From Zygnema cylindricum (taxonomy: Eukaryota; Streptophyta; Zygnematophyceae; Zygnematales; Zygnemataceae), in assembly GCA_037447655.1 (NCBI GenBank), contig JBBHKE010000303.1, positions 1-64,000 of the forward strand: DNA of 64,000 bases, in the 5' to 3' direction. A program made the position numbers and the translations under genes. This document shows positions 21,697-36,600 of the stretch, in pieces (the first letter of the stretch is position 1; each line of letters opens with the position of its first letter). Below the pieces are notes generated by a model, which saw only the letters and a program-made list of their open reading frames with translations, was not told where the DNA came from and searched no databases.

Positions 21697-24600
21697 CTGC
21701 AAAGGCAAAATGAAAAAAACTCATTAGCAAAAATTGAAGGATAAACCATCAGAGCAGTTTTTCTTTTCATGCAAAGGACGATCAAAATTTAAACATAACG
21801 TTCCACATATATACCGCTAACATAATTTTAGCATAAAAATTTACAAGTTAGGAAAAGATAGGTTGAAAATCCTAACATATTTTAAGGTTTTACGGTTCAA
21901 TAAATGAAGACCCAACTCTGGTGCTAAATAGAATCCAATAAAAGAAAAACAAAAAGTCCTAAATTACTTTTTTGAATTTCGCCATTTTGGAAGTTTCTCA
22001 AGGATGCTATATGTAAATATTAAATTTTGTCTCAAAGGAATAAAATAAAAATATATCATCGACAAAAAAAGGGTTTTTATGTGTGCACGTGGGCCTTTCG
22101 ATTTTACTCATTTTACCATCTTTGGAAAACAACATATCAAAACCCTTACTTCTTGGTGGAGGAGGACGTGGGGGGCGAGGGGGAGAAGGTGGAGGGTGGG
22201 GTGGCGGAGAAGAGGGAGGAGAGGGTGGACTTGGAGGAGGAGGAGGAGAGGGTGGGGGACGAGGTGGCGGAGAGGGTGGGGGAGAGGGTGGAGGACGTGG
22301 AGGAGGAGGGGGGGGTGGAGGAGGNNNNNNNNNNNNNNNNNNNNNNNNNNNNNNNNNNNNNNNNNNNNNNNNNNNNNNNNNNNNNNNNNNNNNNNNNNNN
22401 NNNNNNNNNNNNNNNNNNNNNNNNNNNNNNNNNNNNNNNNNNNNNNNNNNNNNNNNNNNNNNNNNNNNNNNNNNNNNNNNNNNNNNNNNNNNNNNNNNNN
22501 NNNNNNNNNNNNNNNNNNNNNNNNNNNNNNNNNNNNNNNNNNNNNNNNNNNNNNNNNNNNNNNNNNNNNNNNNNNNNNNNNNNNNNNNNNNNNNNNNNNN
22601 NNNNNNNNNNNNNNNNNNNNNNNNNNNNNNNNNNNNNNNNNNNNNNNNNNNNNNNNNNNNNNNNNNNNNNNNNNNNNNNNNNNNNNNNNNNNNNNNNNNN
22701 NNNNNNNNNNNNNNNNNNNNNNNNNNNNNNNNNNNNNNNNNNNNNNNNNNNNNNNNNNNNNNNNNNNNNNNNNNNNNNNNNNNNNNNNNNNNNNNNNNNN
22801 NNNNNNNNNNNNNNNNNNNNNNNNNNNNNNNNNNNNNNNNNNNNNNNNNNNNNNNNNNNNNNNNNNNNNNNNNNNNNNNNNNNNNNNNNNNNNNNNNNNN
22901 NNNNNNNNNNNNNNNNNNNNNNNNNNNNNNNNNNNNNNNNNNNNNNNNNNNNNNNNNNNNNNNNNNNNNNNNNNNNNNNNNNNNNNNNNNNGGCCTCCAT
23001 TGTCTCTGAAAGCGAAGAGAGAGGAAAAGGGGCGAAACTAGACAAAATAGCTAATAACTAATGAATGATTTATGCTTACAGATGCTTTATATATGAGCTT
23101 TAAATCTTCATATTTGTATAACTCTTGTAAATGATTTTGAATAATTTTTACCTCACTACTGTCCACCTCGGAGGTCAAGGACGTTGGAATCCTGAGGAAG
23201 AAATATTAAAACCTCGACCACTTCGTTTCCGCCATTTTCGGGTTAGAAACGTTGGTTGGTAGTGAAGGTTGTTTTTTCCAGAAGAGCACTATAAGAGATA
23301 TCACTTCCGAGACGAGCCTTTATGGCTTCGGGTCTTACGGAATTTTTGTTGGAAGTGATGGTTGGTTGCAAAGATTGGGCTTTTACCGCCTTTGCTTCAC
23401 CAGCTCCAAAATTATAAAGAAGGAGTCCTAAGGTTGCAGGAACTGGAGGCTCCACCTGTCATCACTCCATTTTTAATAAGTTTTAGTAAATGTTCTCAAT
23501 ATGTTTATACTTCTAAATTTCGAGTATATATTTCGTAGACATTCGTATTTAGTAAGTAATCAATAATCGATAAAACAGATCAAAGCGGGGAAAAGGAGAG
23601 AGAAGCGAAAGTCTCTGTTACCTCCGGAGTGAAGGGATTATCTCCGTACACATTCCGTTGGATAAAATACTTGAGAGACAATCTTGGTTGGGGCTCCACA
23701 GTTATCTTGACAGGCGTCAATGGATATTCCACGATGGAACCGGAGCCCAAATTTTCCACTCCGTACCTTAATGTACCGCTGACAAAATATGTGGTTGGCC
23801 CCAATAGGGCAGCGTTTGCCCGGGCAGCTATCAGCCACGTGGCAGATCCGAAGGTCTCTCCAGGCAGTGAACCTGTGACAACAAAAACAAATGACTCATT
23901 TCAGAAGTAATAGTTTTTTTTTAATAAAAACCAGATCTATGCAACATTTTACATAAAGTAATATAATTTTGATTTTCGGGATCTAATCTAGATATGGCTA
24001 TCAGAGTTAACAGCACCAAGTTGATTTTAGTTTCATCGACTGTAAAGAAATATAGTGATAGTGATGATGGCAATCTAATCCACCTTAACTGACACTCAAT
24101 TATTCCTATATACACTTTCTGATTTTAAAATATACCTGTAAATTTCACACCAAAAAATTTCAGGCGTTTACTGATAAGGACTTGAAGTATTTCTCCTGCT
24201 GATAATTGGTTAGAACCAGTAATTCTGCGACTGAAAATCTATTAATGAAAGAAAGCAAGATTAAAAGGAAACTGTACCTGTTCCATTGAGTGACGTCAAT
24301 CCTAGCAGTTTTGGCTGTCCCACGACAAAAAGTAAATCAGCAGACACCCCATTTGAATCTTTAAAAGAGAGGGTCACAGAAATGTTTGTGAGGCTTTGTG
24401 GTGCAGAATTTGTCAGTTGCAATTGGGCCTCCACCTGTAATTGGACAGAGAAAAAATACAAAGTCTGATTACAATTCTACCAACTAATGGGCTACAAGGG
24501 GGGCAGTGAGAGACGTGAGGTAGCGACGAAGTTTGGATTGACTGATGGATGTTGTAAGATGTATTTGATGGATGCAAATACATTGTCACAACTTTTTGAG

Positions 24601-27600
24601 TTGAAGAAATATTTTTGAAGGATAAAAAGTAAAAGACGCACAACTCTTTTGAAAACTGGATCCTTTCTTTTTTTGTCACCTAAATATTATGTTTAAAGTC
24701 CATTCGGAAGCAAAAAAAAAAAACAATGAACGAAAATTCTCAATCAAAAAACCCGTCACTCAAAAGGTGATTGAGAAAGTGTCAGGAAAAATAAGAATAC
24801 ACAGTTGGAGGCACTTACTGCTGCCTCTCTCTGTAATGAATATTATCTTTTTAGGAACCACCGTCTCAAAAAGAGTTAGAGGCGCCCGCTGCCGCCTCTG
24901 TATGTAATTTGTCTGTTTAACAACAACCGTTAAAAAGACAATGTGAGGCAGTTACTATCGCCTCCTTACGGAAAGTTGACTATTTCACAACTACCTTAAA
25001 GAAGACAATTAGAGAGATTTAATGCCACCACTTTACTGGAGGTTGCCTGTTCACCGAGTACGGCTAATAAGACAATGAGAGGCACTCACTGTCGCCTCTA
25101 GAACGAGAATTGTGTGTTTTACGATTACCGTTAAAAAAAAAATTAGCGGCACTGACTGTCGCCTCTGTAATGAAGGCTGACAGTTAAACTTTTAACGCTA
25201 AGAAAGATAAATCGAGGCACTTACTGCCGCCTCTGTAATGAAGATTGTCTGTTTAACAACCACCGTAACTTCAGCGCAAGTTCCCGCCTGATCCTGCGAT
25301 TCCACGAGCTCCAAAAAAGAAGCCAAAAATGCGTGTCCCGCGTTCAAATACCCTTGAGATCTCAAGAGTTCTGTATTGTTCTGCCAGGTTGCATACAGAG
25401 ACTGGACTTTGGCAATATTCAATGCCGGCGAGCCAGGTGGCACGGAGGAAGGGTTCCATCCTGTCAATCCCAAAATGAGAAATCGAATTAATAAGTAGAT
25501 AATTCCTTACAATATCCGACATCAATTGGGGAACACACATTATGAGGATTTTTTACAGGAGGCTAGGAGTTCGTGACAGAAGGGAGTTCGTGAGAGGGGC
25601 CAGTTACAATTGATTTATAAAATATTTCCTTATCAATATCCCTATCGAGAGAACAATTCTGTCAATCAAGCTGATAAAGGCATGTCTATTTCACCGACCC
25701 ACTTGATCAGCCTCTCCGTTCAAAGGATATAACTCTCACCAGATACACCCATCTCCACAAATCTAATTTTCTTCAATTCACCATCTCAGAAAAAATAGAA
25801 CTTCTATGAGAATCCATTTTATGTTCATTCTTGGGGTTCCTTTATCTTGCTCACCTCCATTCCATCTCGTCAGGAATCTTTGCCGATGGGCGACACCCAC
25901 ATAGGAGTTAAAAGTGGAATTTAAGAGCTTTTGACTCTCTGTATTTGATATAAGAACTCCTCTTTCTGAGGTGTCTGCTATAGATTCGACAAAAAGAGCG
26001 GTCCAATTGGACCCCATGGAAGAGCTCTGGTTAAGTTTCAGCCATTCAGGGGCATCTTTCACTCCAAAATATTCATTAAAAAGATCGATTTCCACCTGGC
26101 TCATTCCTGTAGAACAAAAAATATGACAATTTTTCAATGATTTTTTTTTTGCTTATCTAAGTTAATTTGAGAAGGCTACAAATGATGCTGCTGAAATGTT
26201 TTTAGGAAATCATTTTTGATTTTTATGTCTTGAAATTTTATAATATTGGTGGTTTAATACTTCCTTGGACGAGGTTTGATTTCTTGTATGTTTTCTAAGG
26301 GATGGCCCCATCGGTTATCGTCCGATAAAATAACTAGGAATATGTGATCAGGACATTTCAGACTATGATATAAGAATTTAAGATGAGGATGCGTTTAAGT
26401 TTGATGGGGGAAGTGCATTACAAAATCTAAAATCTCTATGAGGCAAGTGCAACTACCTTGGAAGAAAGAAAGAGCGAGGGAGAAACAAAAGATGAGAGAG
26501 ATGAGATAGGAGAGTGGAAAGAGAGGCGGGAGAGAGAGAGCGAGAGATAGAGAGAGTGTGTGAGAGAGAGAGAAGGAGAGAGAGAGATCACCTTGATAGA
26601 ACTTGACAACTTTGGCGGCTGGAGTGTTAAGATCCAGAAATCCCCCACTGCTCAAAAGCCTTCGTCTTCTGCCACTGGGTGTTTCAAGTCCTCCGAAAAC
26701 ACATTCGACCAATCCAGTGAGGACGCACTTGACAAGAAGGTTGGGAATCAAACCGACTGCAGTACTAACTGCATCATGGATACAGTTAGTCGATAATGTT
26801 TGGGATGAAATTACTGGAGGACGTCCAGAAATTGCCGAACCAATGTTGCTTCCAACACCATATGCGCATCTTTGATTTTTAACTTCACTCGCGATTTTGA
26901 CCACCCGAACAAGATTTTGGAAGTTACTACTTTCAACCCCATTGGCTCGAACATCAAGCCCAAGCTCGATAAGAAACTGAAGCCATTCAGGTAGAAAGCA
27001 TAGCACCAGCCCCTTTAGACCCGCGTTCACACACTGATCGCAGCTAAACGGAATTGATATCTGTCGAATTCCCAAGCCCCCCATTGGAAACCTCATTAGC
27101 AAGTTTCGGATATGAATTGCAGTAGGGCTCAGCAAAAATTTGACATGTTTTTCGCTGATGATAATCGCGGCTTATTGCTTTTAGCATTGTCAGTAGTTTT
27201 TGGCTTTTATTGTCGTTAAAGTCGCCCGATAGTTCCCATATTTTCCTTAAAAGTTGACAACCAAGAGCTACGAGTGTTGTAATATTGTGTGAAAAGCCTG
27301 AGATAGACCAATGAAAAAAAAAAAATTGACAGGAAAAAGTATTACTTATTGCAATTGGCGATGTCGTCACCTTACCTGAATCAGAGCTATAGTCCCTTTA
27401 CCTGAATTACAGTCGGTGGCGGTATATATACCGGTCGTATATACACCGGTACCGGTACCGTTTCATAATCATTGAATTGTGACTGAATTGTGGGAATTGG
27501 AAAAGGCTGAAGAGGACAAGCTTTTGCTCCAATGACTGTGACAGTGAGGTCGCAGATTAGTCCATCGCAGATGTAACACCATCGGCCGCTGATGACTATG

Positions 27601-30600
27601 GCGTCACAAGAACCACTGCATAGACAAAAAACGGAAGTTAAAATGCACAATTATGGACGCTTACGAACTGAAATCAAAAGATTTTCTGCGCATTTATGCG
27701 ATGAAAAAGTGATTCAGTGATTCGCTGACACTTACCATTACGGGTTAAAAATGTTCAAGAAAATGGAAGGTGTGAAGCTCAGAGGCAAAGAACACCGTCA
27801 TAAGCCCTTCTTTTTTTCTGTTTTTTACGTATCTTTTGCATGATCTTTGTAAATGGAATCATTTGTTTTTGAAATTGATGGCAGTTGAGGAAAAGAAAAT
27901 CCTGTAAATAGCGGTGGCTAGATATTTGCAACACCAGATATCTATGGGTTTTAAAGCATACGAAGAACCGGCAACCTTGTCATTTAAATCGCTAAAATGA
28001 GTGAAAACCATTAAAGAAGAGAAAAAACCAAATAAGGTTGAAATAGTCTTCTCATTAAAAACGTCAGCCATAAGAAAAAAAAACAATTGCCCTCCATCAT
28101 TGATTCTCCTAAATGTTAAAAAGTTTACCTGCTAAGCTGCGACTGAACTCTTGGAGTGGCCCGCACTGGAATGAGGACACTTGTCAAAGCGGGAAGAGTT
28201 CCAATATTTGTATTTTTTTCCGGAACAAATACAAAATTCGGGTTATCCGTTGGAAGCAACAGTTCTGTGTTTGTGGCTGTAATAAAACAAAAAAAATCTC
28301 AATTTTCAGTGTATCAATGTTCATGAATTTTGAATTTTCTTAAAACTAAGGTTTACTAAGGTCTACAAGAGAAAAGAACTGCTTAGAAAGGAAATTATTG
28401 TCAAAGTTCACAGGTTGAATTTTTTAAGCTTGAAAAGACCAGAGAGATCGGACGGATAAAAGCAGTTGAGGGCGTAAATTACACTTTTGCAGTAAACGAA
28501 CTGAGAAAAAAGTCTGTATAAAACAGCAATTATAAAATTACAACATTTGGAGATCGTAAATTCTAACTGGAGTAAGAATTGTAAAACTCATCAGATGTCA
28601 TTCCTTAACTCTTTAGACAACAGCATTTTGCGTACATACAAAGTATTAGTGCCGTTAACTAAATTAATTTACGTAACCGCCCCAACTACCATTGATATGG
28701 TTCAAATTTAATGTCAAAAAGACAGTTTGATCCACATCACTACACCGCTAATCGTGATCAGTTTTAATACAAATAACGATTACCGATGTGTATGGCTGGA
28801 AACCGTTAATTTAGTAATTGGTTAGGACCAGACTTCATATCATAGAGTCCAAATTTCGGTTTTTTACTGTTAGCATGGTCTACATTAAGAAGAGTATTGC
28901 TATTCGGTCCACACCCACGATGGTAAAGATGCGAATAATAGAAGCTAGCTTATGTGATGGGTTCAGTAATCCATTTGGACCACACCATATAACGTGAAGT
29001 AGTCAAAAATTTACTAATCTTCACTAATGTGGTGTATGTTAACTATATCACAAGGTACACTATAAAGCATGAAAGCGGTGTGACACAACATATTCAAAGC
29101 ATGAACCAAATTATCTCTTTCCATCTTATAGAAAAATAAAATAAGATTGAAGGCTACAAGACTTACCTGCAATAAGTCCTACATTTGTGACATTATACAC
29201 AATTCTTGGGTTTGCCATAACGTATTCGTAGGAAAGGTAAGAGGGTTCAACTACCACCACTGGAGCTGGCACTCTGTTTCACAAAAACGGCAAAACATAA
29301 TAAATAATCAATTTGCAAAGTGATGCAACCTTTGATTCACGGGTGTATTTTGGGTCATTCAATCACATTCCTTCCTTTAAACAAAAAAACTGGTAACGCA
29401 AAACTTTTTAAAAGAGGGGTTGATAAAATCCTCGTAAAACAATTTTCTATCAAATTTCCTACCTTGTAGAGAAGGCCAACGTGAGTGTGATTGTGTCCTC
29501 TTCCACAAACGTGGTAGGAACCGCAGTAAAAGAAACAGTAACCAGTTGACGTTTTAAAAATAAAGGGACGACTTGAGTAGACCCATCCGCATATTTCACC
29601 TACAAAAAAAAATTACGCCAATTTTCTCGGGATAAACTAAAGATTCCACCCGATTGATTCCAATCTCGGCTTCCTTCCACACTCCCCATTTCCCTTCCTC
29701 CCGTTTCCTTTTCTTCTCAACTCACTACCCAGTATCCGCTTATCCACCTCATTTCCCCTCCACTTCTCGTCATCTCCATTTCTCTTAATAGCATTTCTCT
29801 TACACTTTTTCCACTCAGCCGTTGGCATTTATTTTATGCTCAATGTGAACCACTTTACAAGCCCAATCACATTACACTTGTTTTTTTTTCTTTTGTAAGA
29901 ATCTAAATTCTTTGATTTAGAGGTTTTAGAAATACTTGAAAACAATTTGTAACACAAAATGTTCAACGATGATAAATAAATTTGACATTTTTTCGACAAT
30001 TTCAACTTTCAAGCTCGACAGCTTTCTTGATACTTCACATAATATAGATTTTCTGAATTCGTCGGATCCCTATTTTCTTCTGTTTAACCGTGACAAAATT
30101 CACAATATTTCACAACCGTTTTCTCTGTATATCACAAGGGCAACTGTCGTGGCCCACATCTTCAATGACATACAGAAATAGGTGGTACAAAGAGAGATAG
30201 TGTAGATATAGATAAAAGAGAAGGATGAAAAAAAGGTTTACCATCCACACATACCTTGGAGGCTGTTCCATGATTAGGCGCGGACCCTTTAATAATATAA
30301 AGCCCATTAGCAAACCCCGTAAGCGTCACTGTCCCATTAGAAGGTGAAACCTGACTCGCAATTACTGTCCCGTCAGAATCTGTGAGGGAGACAGTGGCTC
30401 CAGCCAATAAGGGTAAGCCGTCAGCAAAATAAGTATACTCGTCCTGAACTTGAACAATAAAAATCGAACTTCCTGGGGTCGAATTGGACACAACCGTAAT
30501 TTGGAGTGGAATTTGGAAAGATAGGACACCGGAGCCCACATTGAGGGAAGCCGCAAAAACGCGGCCAGGCTGAGCAGTTTCTGGGATTGCTCCAAGGACT

Positions 30601-33600
30601 GTGACAGATGTCACACCTCCGGATGGAATGGGTGCGAGAGGTGAAGGTGTGGCGAGAGTGAAAATGGAACTTGTGGGAGTAATAGAAAGTGGAATAGTTG
30701 GTGAATACCCGAGTAAAGCGACATTGGAAATAGAGACGTCAAAAGTTAATACTGTACCAGCGACACCAGAGCCAGATAGATACAAAGGACTCGCAGACAC
30801 TTGGAGAGAAGGGGCCTCGACTTTCACCGAAAAAGAGAGAGAGGCGTTTGTACCCTCGTTAGACCTGAAAAATAGAGTTGTCGCTTGGGGACCCAAGGAT
30901 TGTGAAGTTTGACCAGGAATTAAAGTGAAATTAACATATGTTGTTTCACCTGCTGCCAATGAGGATTTTTCAATGGAGGCTGTGGCTAGAATTCCAGACC
31001 CTTGAGGCATTCTCACAGTAACTGTGACACCTGTCACATCCAAACCTCCAGTGTTTGTGATAGTGGCAAAACTTGATATAACAGAAGTGAAATTAGTTGG
31101 AATCTTCAGAAGAAGCCCGGATCCTTCGTACTGGACAGTTGGGGAGGCGAATTTGGCAAACAAGCCTTGAAAATTAAAGTTGTCTTGCGGAACACTATCT
31201 TGTGCAGGGTAAGTCAAATTACTCGGGTGTCCGGAAAACACATTAAATGTTCCAGCCATTGTTGAAATAGGGTCAAAAATCGCTTGAAATTTTCCGTTTG
31301 TGTCCGTAGTAATCGTTGAGATCACATTTTGTAGTTCGTTGTTCGATGAAGTTATAAAAATGATTACTGGCGATCCGATCGGCACTGCACGAAGTGGTGA
31401 GACTGGAGAAGCTGTACCGAGAAACGAAATCCGTTGAGCATAAGGAAAAAGACGTTTTGTGCCTTGAATCCTTACGGTAGCTGTGTAGGGAAGTGGAACC
31501 ACAACTTGCCACGTGTAAACATCAGATCCTATGGTATTAACTGCGACAAGTACAACTGGTACAGCTTGTCCTGTACTGGCTACAACCCTCCAGGAAATGA
31601 CACCTGTCAAATCATCAATTGTCATTCCTAACGGGGCAGAATCAAGTCTCCATTGAATAGGAGTTGTCCCACTTTCTATTTTTGGAGAAATAGTGTAATT
31701 TGTGCCAGATGACACAGTAATAGTGGTGTCCTTTCTAGGAATCCCTAATGTAGAAATAACTGGAGGAATTAATTGAACACTACAATCGTCCTCGTAGAAA
31801 GTTGGGGAACAAATACAAACTCCTGCGCTACAAACTCCTTTTTGGGAACAAGGAGGAGTTCCCGGACAAGATCCATAGTACTTTAAACGGTTAGAAGCAA
31901 ATATGTCATACCTCTGCCCTTGAAAAAGTGCCGAAATTCCAACGGTAACGGAATTTCTGGCAGTTCCGCTCGTAAAATTGCATATAAGAGAGCTGAAAGA
32001 AACAAAAGTAGCTTGTCTTATTTGTACCCCATTCGCAAGACACATATAAATTGTAGTGAAATAAAATCCACTACCAATTATGGTGATGGGTCCTCCACTA
32101 GTGAAGATAGAAGGTGGAGAGAAACCCAAAACGGAGAACAGGATAGGGGGGGGAGGGGGAGAGGGCGGAGGACTAGGAGGAGGAGGAGGGGAAGGTGGAG
32201 GTGGAGGAGGAGATGGTGGAGGACTTGGAGGAGGTGGGGGAACAGGGGGTGATGGTGGAGGGGATGGTGATGGAGGGGGAGGAGGAGGCGATGGAGGAGG
32301 AGAGGGAGGTGGACGGGGAGGAGGAGGTCGTGGAGGAGGTGATGGTGGAGGATTCGGGTGAGGAGGGAAAGGAGGTGGACGTGGGGGCGGAGACGGAGGG
32401 GGGCGAGGAGGAGGAGAGGGAGGGGGAGGCCTTGGAGGAGGAGGTTTAGGAGGAGGTGACGGGGGAGGACTGGGTGGGGGAGGAGAAGGAGGTGGACTAG
32501 GCGGAGGAGAGGGAGGCGGGCTTGGAGGTGGTGGAAAAGGGGGAGGCGAGGGAGGAGGACTTGGTGGTGGACTGGGAGGTGGTGGATACACTTGAAAAAA
32601 CAAACACGGTGCGGTAAAAAATATTGAAAGTTTAGATTCCTTTGGTGAAAACATTAATATGCTCGTCAGAACTAGTCTAAAAAGCATCAAATTACATCAA
32701 TATTTTCTATTTGGCGTCTATATAAAAGTTAAAAGTGAGCATAGATAATCAAGGTATGAAAATGTTCATGAACAACATAACCCGTACTAGATATTTCGAA
32801 GATGGCAACTTATGCACAATGAGAATGCAAAGCACAGATGGCAATTGGATGGATTGGAAGTAAGCAAAACGAAGTCTTGGGAGAAAAGGTCAAAGAAACA
32901 TTGCCAAAATATTGACATTGTAAAATTGAAAGTGAGAAAAATGTGGGATATTATTAAAAAAATTCCATGGATAAACTTACGTTGTGGCAAAGAAAAATAA
33001 GGTGGAAAAAAGGAACAACATGAGAGAAAGCACATTTATAAAATACATACAAGAGAAGTGAGGCGCAAAATGATCGAGTAAAAAAACAAAGATGGTACAC
33101 GAACTCTGATGCATATCTTTAGCTCCTTTAAATTCTTGAACTTTCGTACAATATTCTTTCCAAGAAATAATAAGTGGATATTCGATATACGATAATATGT
33201 AATTGCAAATTCACTCACCAGCGGCAATCGTGCAAAAAGTAGTCGACGCAGCATTGTCACTTGATTGTATCTCTTCTTGATTGTAGCGAGAGTAATCCAC
33301 TAATAGAGTGGTTGACACTTGAACTCCTCTTGTATTTGATTGAGGCGGCGACGGTCGAACCGGAAAGGCTACTCCAAAGCGAAATGAACGAATTGCTTTG
33401 GGAGCCAATGGGCCTTGGAAAGATGCCTCACACTGGATGGCTGTGGAATTGATTGAGAAACAAGAAGAGTCTCCGCTTACGGGTACCACACTGGTTATGA
33501 CACTTCTCGCAGTTACAGCGTAAGCATTTGAGGGGCCCTTGTTGCCCACTTTGATCAAGATATTTTGAGAATATGAATTAGAATCAGTTAAGAGTCCGAG

Positions 33601-36600
33601 TGTGAGGCATGAGCCACTAAACGGTTCAACACTGTTGGTGATATTGAGGTCTATTCTCTTAAGGACAATCAATTGGGCTGTTGCAAGTGTATATGGTCCA
33701 CACGTATCATTTACTCTCAGAGCAGCTGTCCTTAAAACATTGTTTCTCGAAGCAAGAAGCTCTCCGTCCAGATTTTCATTAGAGATGTCGATGGTTGGAG
33801 TCAATCCGTTTGCTCCAGAAGTTGGCACGAAAATCGATCCATTGTAATTTAAATCCCATTGCACCGTTATGTTTCCACAACCGTCATATCCACGACCAGC
33901 AGTTCCATTGAGAACAACCCTTTGTGTGACTTTTTCTACGACAGTGTATGGCCCGTTCGCATATGCAATACCTGAGAACAATTTCAAAAACGATTTCGAA
34001 AAAATACATCAAAGTGATCTCCTGTTGCCTTGGTTATCGTAACTACAGCTTTGAAATTAAAGCCGAAAATGCTTAATTAAAATGCTTTTGAGCTCCTAGC
34101 GGATTTAATGTTTAGCAGCACCTTTGCCTCATGCTCGTGACCTCAATCTCCAAAAATTATCGAGTTGTCTACGTGCGTTTTTCTGTACTAATTGTAACTT
34201 TGAAGCATCATTTTATAACTTTCTCAGGGAAACTATTAATCTGACAACAAATGAAAGTGACTATCACCAGCAGCCAATGAAGATTGAGTCTACATTTGGT
34301 AAATTCTACAAGTAAAGGATCTTGAACCGACTTGCAAGATAGGTAACCTATGTTAGCTTTAGCTGTAAATCACCAACTTGAATGAGGAGTTCTTTGTAAG
34401 CAAGGGAAAACCCTATATCAACTCCTGAACTTCCTTGAGAATTTGGTTTCATTCCAATCAGGATTATAGAAGCATATCAAATTTTACAAGATGCCATTAG
34501 AGGTGCCAGATCAGAGACTCACCTGGAGGAATAACAATACTACTCGCTGAAATTCGGAAGCACCATTTTCCCGGAATGTTCACATTAGATGTTAAGGGCA
34601 AATCAGACATGCCCGGAGTGCCGGATCCTGGAAAGTTGTAGAAATTGGTTCCATCTCCGGCATCAAATCCACATTGACCATAAGTACCACCTGTATGCAA
34701 TGAATTATAACATTACTTAGCCTTCCACATGTTGTTTTCACCAAACAATTAACATTGTGATACACGACCAACAACCTTACAAGTCTTTAGGCTTTATGTT
34801 AACAAATATAAAATAAAAAAGGCCAAGTAAGTTTTTGTATTCTTTATAAAAATTTATTCATTTAAGTGCCTTTTAAATCATGATTATTTTTTTTCCAAAT
34901 GAAATGTGATACATTTCATTGAAATTAAATCAGATTCTGACCCACAAGCGTATGGCGCAGTGAGTTTTAGCAAGGAATTTTTAATTTTTTAGGCGTTGAG
35001 TACAAATTTTCATAGAAGACTTGTATCAAACAATTTGGAATTTTCCGGAAAATGTCATGAATGACTACCATCCAAAGGAGCATCGAAAAAATTATAAAAA
35101 ATTCTTTAATGGGAAAGATAGAGAAAGAAAACACAAATGAGTTAAAGGCGGAACCTGTCAGAAAAACATTATGCACTTTGGACTTTCATTCGTGAACTTA
35201 AACCAGCTTAAACCCTGTTTACTGTAAGAAATGTGTGCTAGACTCAACTCGCGTAGTCAAGGTAAATTAAAAAATAAGCCCTTTGTGTGGTACAAATATA
35301 ACGGACAAGTAGTCATTTATCGCCCCCGTCTCCAATAAAAAAACAAATAAAAACGCTAGTCTGACAAGATAGACGGAGTAATACAAAATAAATGCCAAAA
35401 AACATTTTAAGCCTTTAAATTTTGTAAGGGCCATCAATTGATGGCCACCTTTCATGTCACTGATAGTCAGTTGAAGTAATAAAATTTAATGACAATGACG
35501 ATGATTCCTTCACAATTTGGAAAGACCAATCGAAACTCACAAAAACGCTTCTGTTGACATTATGAGTTCGCATTTGGCCTATGTGTTTGATAGCAATCTC
35601 GATGGTGTAAAATCCCTAATATGAACCTCCTAAAAAAACGTAAAATATATCCTTAATCTTACTTTACTTGTTTTCTTTACACAGGCAAAATCGCATTTTT
35701 TTATTTCATGATTTTTTGTTAACAAGAAGAAGCCCGAAAAGAATAAAAAACACACATAACACATGTGTGATATCAACTCGTAATTTTTTGAAGTAGCAAT
35801 AAAATTACTGTTACACTAACCGCTTTTTCCTTGTGCAATTGACGGTGTGCGTTGCAAAGCAACTTACTTGATGGAGAAAGCCATTGCAAGCCATTCTCCG
35901 GGTACAAAGTACATGAATAGGAAATAGGAGAAGGACCCACAGAACTCCAGACTAACCATGTTTGGAAAGTGTTCAGCCTGTCAGTTCCTTGGCTGCAAAA
36001 AAATCAAGAGAAAAGGACAATACAAGATTGGTGCAAACCACAGACGAAACCCCACGGACCCACAAACATTCAGGGCCTTGGGAAAATAAGCCAATGAAAA
36101 TTCCCAATTAGCAAAGGTCTTCTCTAAGAAAACAAATAATACAATTGTAGATCGGGTGATGTTGCAGCTTGCTGTTCGCTCCTTTGAATTGTGTTTCAAA
36201 CTCTATCTCGTGATTTTGGCTCAAAAAAGGTGTGTGCATACGAGTGTAACGGTCAGAAACCATCTACATCACTCGGCATTATTATCCTAGCGGGATTTAC
36301 AGAATGGGAGATCAAAAAGGTTCGCGATTTCATCGAGGCCGACAATTGAGGCAATATGAAAATCTAAAAAAAATATCGTTTTATTTATTTACATTTTGGG
36401 GCACTTATCATGAGCATCACTAGCATTTGTCTTATTTTTAAGCTTGACTTGTTTAAGAGATTCATGCATGAATTAAAAAAGTAAATTGAAAACGTCTAAT
36501 TCCTATCAATTCTTTCAACATTGGTGTTAATTAACATTGTCAATTCACTTTGAGTTGGAGAAAAATAAACCACATAAATTGTGATAATCAACATTCACGT

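Noticed and set aside
22027-23061. Several long ORFs (Gly-, Arg- or Glu-rich) on the plus strand
   Set aside because: They run through 667 N and the antisense of the (S)PPP repeat; purine-rich codons leave all frames open.
29637-29828. 63-residue Lys/Arg/Gly-rich minus ORF
   Set aside because: Intron 7 sequence of simple CT/GA composition between two well-supported splice sites.
32080-32449. Plus-strand Gly-rich ORFs
   Set aside because: Antisense of the exon 7 proline linker, which has signal, phases and domains on the minus strand.
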